Shown here: piece after piece, positions 56,684 to 64,000 of the stretch
Numbering within the stretch: position 1 is the stretch's first letter
How the letters are laid out: every line of letters begins with the position of its first letter
From: Crocodylus rhombifer
Taxonomy: Eukaryota; Chordata; Crocodylia; Crocodylidae
DNA: 64,000 nucleotides
Direction of reading: 5' to 3'
NCBI GenBank assembly: GCA_038503035.1
Contig: JAVSML010000938.1
Span: 300,127-364,126, forward strand
Program-made: the position numbers and the translations under genes
Notes under the pieces: generated by a model
The model's database searches: none
What the model was told of the DNA's origin: nothing
The model's input: only the letters and a program-made list of their open reading frames with translations

Positions 56684-57113
56684 GGGCTATGGCTATGCAT
56701 ATTATGCCTCTCTTTGTCAATACAGATTCTTGGCACGGACGCCTGTCTTTTGACAGACAGCTTTGGCACCCGGGAGGGGGCATCAGCGGGACTCTTCCAA
56801 AGATCCCCTTGAAGTCTGTGGGTTCCTACCCAAAACCATCCACCCCCCGCGAAGAATCAAACCCAATGTAACAGCTTTATCAATCTGAAAGCAGAATTTG
56901 CCAGGAAGAGGAGGGAGGAATTCTGCCAAATTATTTGTTGTCATTTAAAATAAATTAGGTATCGAGTTATAAAACAATAGCGTGGTGACAGAAAGCTGGA
57001 AAGCAGCACCGGCCCTAATCGGAGGCAAGCAGGCTGCGTGTTCTGGAGCCGACGGCAAGGCATTTATCCGGTGGGGGAGAGGAGGATCTGCAATCCATCT
57101 GCTGGCCCTGATG
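56684..57113. other. Unique sequence; candidate conserved block
   Basis: No gene is recognised. 56870-57000 is repeat-free and AT-rich (TTTGTTGTCATTTAAAATAA) and may be conserved non-coding DNA. Confidence 0.35.
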
Positions 57114-57168
57114 GCTCAAAGGGATTCATTTGACTCAAATTAACTCAAAGGGATTCATGACTCAAGTG
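57114..57168. repeat. Two-unit imperfect tandem repeat
   Basis: CTCAAAGGGATTCATTTGAC then CTCAAATTAA, followed by CTCAAAGGGATTCATGACTC. Unit of about 29 bp, two copies. Confidence 0.9.
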
Positions 57169-57239
57169 AAAGAAGGCCGAGCTGCGTAGGTGTTTTCTCT
57201 GGGGTCCTCCGACCACTTCACAAATATTAAGCGAACGTT

Positions 57240-57470
57240 ATCGTTGCTTGCATTACAACGGCACCAACAGGCCCAAGCCGAGGTCCGGGCCGTGTTGCGC
57301 TAGGTACTGTACATATAAACAGCCAGAGTCGGCCCTGCCACGAAGAACTGGACGGAAAAGGTTGGGGAGAGGGAAGAATTGCTGCTTCCCTTTTGCAAAG
57401 GAGGAACTGAAGGGCACGGAGGGGATTAAGCGATGTACAGAGCTGGGATTACAAGCAGTGCAGGGAGGGG
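57240..57470 (-). mobile_element. MIR-type SINE with long reptile tail
   Basis: Reverse-complement tail first: AAGCCGAGGTCCGGGCCGTG, TTGCGCTAGGTACTGTACAT. Then the body: CTTTTGCAAAGGAGGAACTG, AGGGCACGGAGGGGATTAAG and GAGCTGGGATTACAAGCAG. The same tail and body combination occurs in plus orientation at 51466-51655 and 63700-63915. CpG sites are well kept. Confidence 0.78.
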
Positions 57471-57659
57471 ACTATCTTTTTTGATGCGCGTTTGTACAGC
57501 TCCTCGCGCAAAGGGCACCTGGTCCAAAATCGGGAATACCGGGTGCCAGAGGACGTCTGTGTCAGGGCTGGGAATAGGAGGGAGGTGGTCTGAACCCCTC
57601 TCCGGTGCCACATGCAGAGAACGAGGCTGTTACAAGTTTGACTTGACTGTCTCTCGTGA

Positions 57660-57712
57660 AGGGTGATGGAGGTATTATTTTCATTGCAGGTGAGGAAACT
57701 GAGGCACTGATT
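57660..57712 (-). mobile_element. MIR SINE fragment
   Basis: GGTATTATTTTCATTGCAGG then TGAGGAAACTGAGGCACTGA is the reverse complement of the MIR CCTCAGTTTCCTCATCTG..ATAATA block. Confidence 0.8.
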
Positions 57713-60159
57713 CCAGCTGGCAGCTCTCTCCCACTAGGTATTTCAGAGAGAGACGTGGGGGATGTAGCAGCCTCCTGCTCCGGGAACCATGCAGCCCCAT
57801 CCAGAGATGGGCCCAAATGCAAACGGATCTCCTCCTGCCCTCCATGCGCACAAGTTCCCCGAGCAGCTCCACGGTGTTTTGCACGGGCAGGGATGGGGAG
57901 CAGCGTGATGTGCTGGGCCATGCACACGTGCTGGGAGTCAAGAAGGAGGTTACTGGTTTCGGAGGCTGAAGAGGCCGGGGTTTATCTCAAGGGCGGTTAG
58001 TAAAGGAGGGCACGGGCAGTCCCCCGCTGCATGGCTGCTATGCAGGGTTTTCGCGGGACCTCCCCTCCCGCCCAAATTCACCAGGCTGAGATTTGCTTCT
58101 CAAATGCTCCGCGAGTGGGGGCACTTGCAGGACCCGGGCCTTGCACGCCCACCTGCTTGTGCACCCCCCTCCCTGCCTACTGCCAGCGAAGCAGCTGGCC
58201 CGCGGCATGTTGCGCAGATGGATTAGCAGTGGCGCGCATACAGCTGTGCGTGTCCGACACACCAGGGTGACCCGGGGGCCGGCTGGCCTGGCAGATTCCC
58301 CGGGAAGGGGCTGGGGGAAAGGACGCTCGCAGTTGCTGCCCCGAGACTTCGTCTGCATCCACCGGCACTAATTCCAGCCATAATCCTCTTCCACAACAGA
58401 CTCAGTGTTGGAGTCCGGGGTGCCTCTCCGCGGCTCCCCCCAGCTTAATTTTGAGTCACTGGGATTCTCCGTCCTGCTCCACAACTGGACGTGGCCTCCG
58501 GGGAGGGGATCAGCGTGGGGGTGGCAGAGCAGACGCAGGTGGTTCAGCCAGCTGCCAGGTCTCGGTTTCCCGTTGACTCAACCCCAGCTCTTAGCTATTT
58601 CAGGAAAGCGGGGACGGCTGCAGCGCCTGCCAAGGAGGAGGAAGGAGCCGATTCTCTTGGCCTAGGACTCGGCGTCCAACCCCCCTGCTCCCTTCCATAA
58701 GCCACGATTATACTCCACGTTTAGATCCCAGAATGAGGATGAAAATGGGGTTATTATTTGTATCGCCCTAATTAATATCCCATAAATGGTGCTCGTGCTT
58801 TATTATTCACGTGGCCACGATCATCGTCACGCCAGGATTGCAATTTCTATCAGTTTAGTGCATGTCTGAGCACGGCACAGGGCAGGCCACGGCGTTAAGA
58901 GCAGGCAGGAGGTAAAGGAGCAGGAGGGTTTCTCCTTCACCTTGGCTCTTGCTTTGAGCTGGCTTCCAAGGGCCAGTGGGCTTCACTCAGCCTCTGTCTG
59001 GTGCCTGGCATGCAATCATAGAAAATCATGTTATATTTGCTTCCCTTGTTTTACAGATGGCACCTGTTGCTCTCACTCACCAGCAAAAGGTTCAAGGCAC
59101 TAAAAGTAGCCCGTTGGCATCTGGGACTTCACAACACCTTTGACAACAGTCTCGTAATTTCTTCCTTCCTTGCTACAACCGCAGCTCATTTCAGCCAAGC
59201 GGCTGGCGATCGGGTCCATCTGTTGTCGCCAAGTTAAGCCAATCCGACTCCCATCACAGTCAAGGGAAAGAGCCACACGGCGATGGGAGGTGAGATCCAG
59301 GAAGGGTTAACCAAGATAAGCTTGTGCTGGTGTGGACTAGCTGAAATATCTCCTGTTTAACAGCAGCTCTCGATGCAGCATAAGCAATTCTCCTCTCAAC
59401 TTTGGCTCGCCTTTCTACAGATGCACGAGTGTTTACACTGAGCACAGGCTACAACCTGGGCTAATCATCATCCCGCTGCCTTTTTTTTTTTCCTTTCTGA
59501 ATTAGAGATGTATACTTTTGTGCCCTGGATATATACAGTAAACTTCAGTCTTGAAAAGGGACTATTTATCTTGGAAGGAGCCAGATATGGTTGTAACATA
59601 CACCCTTGGGGGGATTGAATCATATAACTCTACTGAAGCATGGCACCATGTCCAAACAGTTGTCTGGCAAGAGGATTCCTGGCAGAAAGTCTCATCGTTC
59701 GGCATGTGGAAATGTTGGCTTCCTACATATTTCTTCTTTTTTTCAGCATTCCTAACGCATGTGATTTGGGACCAAAGCCAACAACAGACGACAACCAGCA
59801 CTTTAGGTTTATTAGCCGTCGCTCCTCGGGCCTGTCTCCCGATGTCTTGCGCAGATTGATCTGTAAGACCTCAAGAGAGATTTGAAATGAGGTCTAATCC
59901 AGGGCGGTGACAAAGATTAGAGACAAGCCCCCCCCGGCTCACTTTCACAGGCAAAAGGTGAAACCTAGGCAGGAATGATTAAAATGTCCCCTTAAAAAAA
60001 AAAAAAGCTCATGACATTCAATAGCCTGAGTGGAGTGGAGTTGATGTGCTTGCTTGCCGTTAAAATCACAGTGTTGTTTTATTTATTCCCAATATCAGTC
60101 TGGTTAGGATCTAGGGGCCTCCATCTCCACGTGGCTTGTTGCAGGCCGTGACCTGTAAG
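57713..60159. other. Unique sequence with CpG-rich patch
   Basis: No gene is recognised. 58021-58375 has about 24 CpG in about 355 bp by hand count and high GC (for example GCAGCTGGCCCGCGGCATGT). Frames on both strands overlap and lack domains. A poly-T run lies at 59481-59491 and an A13-type run at about 59993-60005. Confidence 0.4.
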
Positions 60160-60290
60160 GGTCTTTAAGAGGAGGTTAGATGAACATCTTGCTGGGGTCG
60201 TTTGACCCCAGTAGTCTTTCCTGCCATGGCAGGGGGTCGGACTAGATGATCTGCTCAGGTCCCTTCCGACCCTAGAAACTATGAAACCTA
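60160..60290 (+). mobile_element. CR1 LINE 3'-end fragment
   Basis: TCTTTAAGAGGAGGTTAGAT, GAACATCTTGCTGGGGTCGT, TTCCTGCCATGGCAGGGGGT, CGGACTAGATGATCTGCTCA and GGTCCCTTCCGACCCTAGAA then ACTATGAAACC form a plus-strand CR1 3' end of the same subfamily as the 6.8-kb copy. Confidence 0.92.
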
Positions 60291-61080
60291 GGTGATGCAG
60301 GACAAAGGCATGATTTTATCACCTGGAAATAGGAATAACAGCTAGCAGTGAAGCCACAGAGGTATGGCTTGCAGCTGCTGGATGTGCACTGGTGGATGCG
60401 GTGCATGCTGCACTGATGCCTGTGCCGTGCCAGCGTCACTGCTCCCAGTATCCAAGCTGGCTAGATCTGGGGTAGCCAACCTGGGGCATGAGTGGTATGG
60501 GCAGCCTTTCTGCACGGCATGTGGCAGATCAGCAAAGGAAAAGGCAGGGCAGCAAGCAGAAAGCAAAGCAGCACAGGGCTGGGAGCAGAAAGCAGAGCAG
60601 CAGATCAGGCCAGGGAAAGGGATAGGAGTGGTGCTGGGGGAGGCTGCAAGGCGAATTTATGGCATGCACTCACCAAAAAGGTTGGTACCTGCTGCACGAG
60701 GTTAGCATTAGCCCCCAAAAATGTGTGCATTTGCCATCCTCACACCTCTGTTTGCTACGTGGAAGTGGCTTTCTTAACACCCCTGTAGAGACAGCAGGGA
60801 GTTGCAGGCTTTGTGTGAGAGCAGTCTCGGGGACTTGGTGATGCAGAGCTAGATTTTATTCTCCTCCTCGTATTTTTTTGGCAAACGCTCCCTTTAAACT
60901 TGAATAGTAACATTCAACAGGTGCACAAGGACAAGGACCGGAAACTGGCCGGACCAGTTTCACCATCCAGGTTAAATAACTGCAAAACGTGAGCAAATGA
61001 AATGATATCCTTCTGGCTGTCCTAGGACCTTTACAGGTCAGATCGTAAGATGGACACACCGCTCATGTATTAGTCTTGGG
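60291..61080. other. Unique sequence, nothing recognised
   Basis: No gene or repeat is recognised. 60540-60610 is rich in GCAAAGCAGCA-like words (local purine-rich low complexity). Confidence 0.4.
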
Positions 61081-61585
61081 TCAAATCGAAAATATACCTG
61101 AAGCTGCACAGTCAGAAACCTCTTGTTGGCACAGAGCATCTGATTGAAAACTGGGGTTCACCTTTCTTCTAGTTCTGTAACATGATCTCACCGAGGTTTT
61201 CCCTTTCAAGGAGTTTTTTTTACCTGCCAGCACAAATAGGAAGGTGAGAGGAAGGGAAGTCATCGCAAGCATTACCCATAGGTAAGTAATTAATAATATA
61301 ATGCGCTCTGGTTGAGAGAGAGCATGGGCCCCAAGAACGCACGTGCCTTTGACGTCCAGTTTCTGATTCTTTGGGTCAATCGCCTGCACTTTTAGCAAAC
61401 CATAAGGGAAGTGGTAGCTTCTCAAAGCGGTTCTTTAGTGGTATGTGATATCCTTCGGGTGATGGATCAGTGTAGCTATTACTAGCAATGCTACTACTTG
61501 GCTGGTCTGTAGCATGGTAAAGGCAGTCTGATGAAACTGTGCTGGAAGAGGCCGGTTGATTGTTTCTTCTTATTCTCCAAAACAC
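61081..61585 (-). other. Two adjacent minus-strand open frames, unassigned
   Basis: A stop-to-stop frame of about 70 codons (61585-61376) contains a Ser/Thr-rich stretch and then GYHIPLKNRFEKLPLP. It overlaps a second frame in another phase (61425-61081) with a hydrophobic run (IILLITYLWVMLAMTSLPLT). The first frame begins with GTG after an in-frame stop, so there is no true ATG start. This may be a decayed transposon ORF or chance. Not called as a gene. Confidence 0.2.
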
Positions 61586-62319
61586 TGGCTAACGTGCGAC
61601 AGCTTGAGTTTATCAAGGGTGAGATACTCTCTGCCCATCACTGTGGGTCCGATCACTTATAGTCGAGGGGATCCATTCAGCTTCTCACTCACCTTTCCCA
61701 ATTCCCAAATGGGACGGGGCGGGATCTGGGAGACTGCGCCTGGGGTTCGGTTAGATCTCAGCCCGGGAGCAAGCGTTTGTAAAACACTTCTCCTAGGCGA
61801 AATAAAGGCAGCTGTTGCTGTAAAGCACTGAGACGGGGCAGTGTTTAGGGGCAATGTCGTCCCTCTGCAGAGCTGATCTCATCATTTTTTTCTCAGTAAG
61901 TTTCTGTGGGAAGCTTCAAGGAGACGGGAATGTCGGTCTCGCTGCTGCCCGGCCCCAGCGTGCAATGGCATGTAGATAAACGGCGCACGCAGTACTTTCT
62001 CTTTTTTATTGCATAGCTCCTTTATCCTCAGTCTGGGGGGTTTTGCTTGGTGTTGGCCAGCACCGGGGGTTAGAGGCAAGAAGCAGATCTTTTCTGAAAG
62101 GGACTTACCTCACCACTCCCAGCTGTGCTAGACATGGAAGTACTGAGACTTCCCCAAAGGCTAAATTTTGGCTAAATGGAAAATAATAAACATGGCAAGG
62201 GATTTATTTTTCCTGTTCCCCATAGTTTTCTGTGCTCCAGAAAGCTTTCAGACTAAAATTCCTGGAGAAAGGAGTCTTCTCCTTATCCAAAATGCAGCAC
62301 TGGACGTTTTCCATCAATA
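61586..62319. other. Unique sequence, nothing recognised
   Basis: No gene or repeat is recognised. Confidence 0.4.
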
Positions 62320-63025
62320 CAGAATCACAGAAAATTCAGGTTAAAGGGAGCTCAGGAGGTCACATCTAGTCCAACCCCCTGCTCCAAGCAGGACCAGCCC
62401 CAGCTACATCATCCCAGCCAGGGCTTTGTCTGCCCGGGTCTTTAACACCTCCAGGGATCCTCAAAACCTCTCCATCCTTGGGGGTTTTGAAGACCATCTT
62501 TCTAGGCAACTTGTTCCAGTGCTTCACCACCTTCCTAGTGAGAGAGTTTTTCCTAATATCCAACCTAAACTTCCCTTTCTGCAATGTGTGCCCATTGCTC
62601 CTTGTCCTGTCATCTGTCCCAGCTGAGAGCAGCCCAGCTCCATCCTCTTTGCAGCTGAAGGCTGCTATTCAATCCCCCTCGGTCTTCTCTTCTCCAGACT
62701 AAATCAGCCCAGGCCCCCCAGCCTCTCCTCACCAGTCCTGTCCCCCAACCTCCAAACCATTTGCATTGCCCTCCACTGGACTCTCTCCAATGTGTCCACC
62801 TCCTTTCTGCAGTGGGGGGCCCAAAATTGGACACAGGACTCCAGATGTGGCCTCCCAAGTGCTGAATAGAGGAAGAATCACTGCCCTGGATCTGCTGGCA
62901 CCGCTCCTCCCAATGCAGCCCAGGATGACATTAGTCTTCTTGGCAACGAGAGCACACTGCTGGCTTATATTCAGCTTATTGTCCAATGTAACCCCCCAGG
63001 TCCTTTTCTGCAGAGAAAGAGGTGG
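62320..63025 (-). mobile_element. CR1 LINE 3' part with an internal hairpin rearrangement
   Basis: The minus-strand 3' end starts AGAATCACAGAAAATTCAGG at 62320, then GTCACATCTAGTCCAACCCC. The body reads as the pol C-terminus in reverse complement: GACTCTCTCCAATGTGTCCA; AATTGGACACAGGACTCCAG. About 700 bp is present, with broken frames. Inside it, 62437-62458 and 62474-62495 form a 22-bp inverted repeat (18/22 pairs) where normal CR1 has a single copy. It is of a different subfamily from the 6.8-kb copy. Confidence 0.9.
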
Positions 63026-63699
63026 TGCAGGGCCTCAGCCGCATGACTTCTGCACTGCCAGCCACACACTGCGGCACTCAAGCTCCTGGCATGGGCAGGG
63101 TGAGTTGCCGGAAAAGTCAGTTAAGCTTCACCCTGACTTGAAACGAGAGAGAGTTCACCTTTACAGCTACCCATTAGTGGAAATTTGTGAGATGACCAGT
63201 TGCCCGGTCAGTGTGAACTGGGCAGAGACCTGATGCCCCTGGAGATCACTGCACACTTCTCTGTTGGTGGCAGCGTTGCTAGTGCGGTCGGGGCTGGCGT
63301 TAATGCGAACCAGTGACCTAGGGGTGCTAGCTCTTTCACTGGGGCACTGGACCCATCCTTTGCTCTAGAAGTGGTACTTCATATCTAGCAGGTGCAATAC
63401 TAACAGCAGCAGAAAATGCAAGACAAACCTTTCAGGTAAAAAAAAAAAAAGAAGATAGTGCTATATAGTTCTCATATATCTACCCACCTGTGCATGGTTT
63501 TTATCCAGCATCTGTAAGAGCCGACCACTTACGCACCACCACGATGATGGAGGGAAGTCTTCTGTGTCCAAAAGTCTAGTGGGTCCCTTTGCTGGTGCAT
63601 GGAAGGGAGCTGGCTCACACAGGGTGGTACCCAGCTGCCTTCGGGCAGAGGCACGGTCACCACGATGGAGGAGACAATAAACAATAATGAATGAAGAGA
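63026..63699. other. Unique sequence, nothing recognised
   Basis: No gene is recognised. An A12 run lies at about 63439-63450. Confidence 0.4.
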
Positions 63700-63915
63700 G
63701 AATTGCCTTGCGGTAAAGGCATGTCACTTAATCTCCCGGTTCCTCATTTCTCCCTCTGTATAATAGGCATAGTCATTAGGCCTTTCTTCCTTCTCTTTGT
63801 CTGCCTTATTTATTCAGCATTTAAGGGCAGGGTGCACCTCTTCCCAGACAAGCATACAGTGTCAAGCGTAATAGAGTCGCGATCTCACCCTCGAGATGCT
63901 ATAAATACCGATTAG
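63700..63915 (+). mobile_element. MIR-type SINE with long reptile tail
   Basis: GGCATGTCACTTAATCTCCC, GGTTCCTCATTTCTCCCTCT and GTATAATAGGCATAGTCATT (MIR body) are followed by TTTGTCTGCCTTATTTATTC, TTTAAGGGCAGGGTGCACCT and TACAGTGTCAAGCGTAATAG (the GGGCAGGGACTGTCTC..GTACAGCGCCTAGCACAAT tail). Confidence 0.8.
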
Positions 63916-64000
63916 TTAATGGAAAGTTTCCCGGAGGATGCCCTGACCTCAAGACGCTGGAGACAATCCTTCTCTTTCAACCTCTTACGTCGGTGGGGGG

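Noticed and set aside
56260..56871. 203-codon plus-strand frame
   Set aside because: It runs through an interspersed direct repeat (56554-56683), overlaps a 152-codon frame on the other strand, and shows no recognisable domain.
1..64000. CRISPR array, operons, phage or plasmid features
   Set aside because: No spaced identical repeats, no dense same-strand coding and no ribosome-binding-site pattern; the repeats present are vertebrate transposons.

Overview
This window looks like non-coding nuclear DNA from an amniote, most likely a crocodilian (an alligator relative), with a turtle as the main alternative. The evidence is the repeat content. There are many CR1 LINE copies whose 3' ends read as degenerate (TTTCATAG)-type repeats next to a 'GGTCGGAAGGGACCT' block. 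There are old MIR-type SINEs with the long tail common in reptiles, and several families of foldback DNA transposons (MITEs) with 'TGTCTACAC'-type ends. Alu, L1 and mammal-specific LTR families were not seen. The species call is inference.

I found no convincing protein-coding exon, RNA gene, CRISPR array, operon or other prokaryotic feature. The only long reading frames with recognisable protein similarity are broken pieces of CR1 reverse transcriptase, mainly on the minus strand at 6.8-8.8 kb. The remaining frames of 60-200 codons lack initiation context, splice logic or recognisable domains. The window is best read as intergenic or intronic.

Layout. 0-6.7 kb: CR1 tails, one MIR, a classic reptile MITE (4.66-4.90 kb) and a 180-bp MITE (1.5 kb). 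6.8-8.8 kb: the longest CR1 copy. 9-16.7 kb: the densest transposon region, with three copies of a foldback MITE family, an hAT element (13.94-15.15 kb) that contains one of those MITEs, which in turn contains a CR1, and a 176-bp hAT MITE (16.38-16.56 kb) with target-site duplications. 17.6-17.84 kb: a compound trinucleotide microsatellite. 18.5-34 kb: mostly unique sequence with scattered MIR, MITE and CR1 fragments. 34.3-34.6 kb: a CR1 3' end with a 100-bp internal duplication. 36-44 kb: mostly unique sequence, with a cluster of 16-bp palindromes at 41.3 kb. 44.9-57.7 kb: CR1 and MIR fragments, a (GT)n array broken by a 10-N gap (49.03-49.13 kb), a second foldback MITE type (52.9 kb), and a pair of unidentified direct repeats (54.6 and 56.6 kb). 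58-64 kb: a CpG-rich patch, further CR1 copies including one with an internal hairpin rearrangement (62.4 kb), and a SINE at the right edge.

No genes act together here. The information in the window is transposon history and possibly some conserved non-coding regulatory blocks, which can only be tested by alignment to other genomes. I did not find evidence for a new biological system. The best leads are structural: nested insertions with intact target-site duplications, palindrome-rich MITEs, and unidentified repeat pairs.
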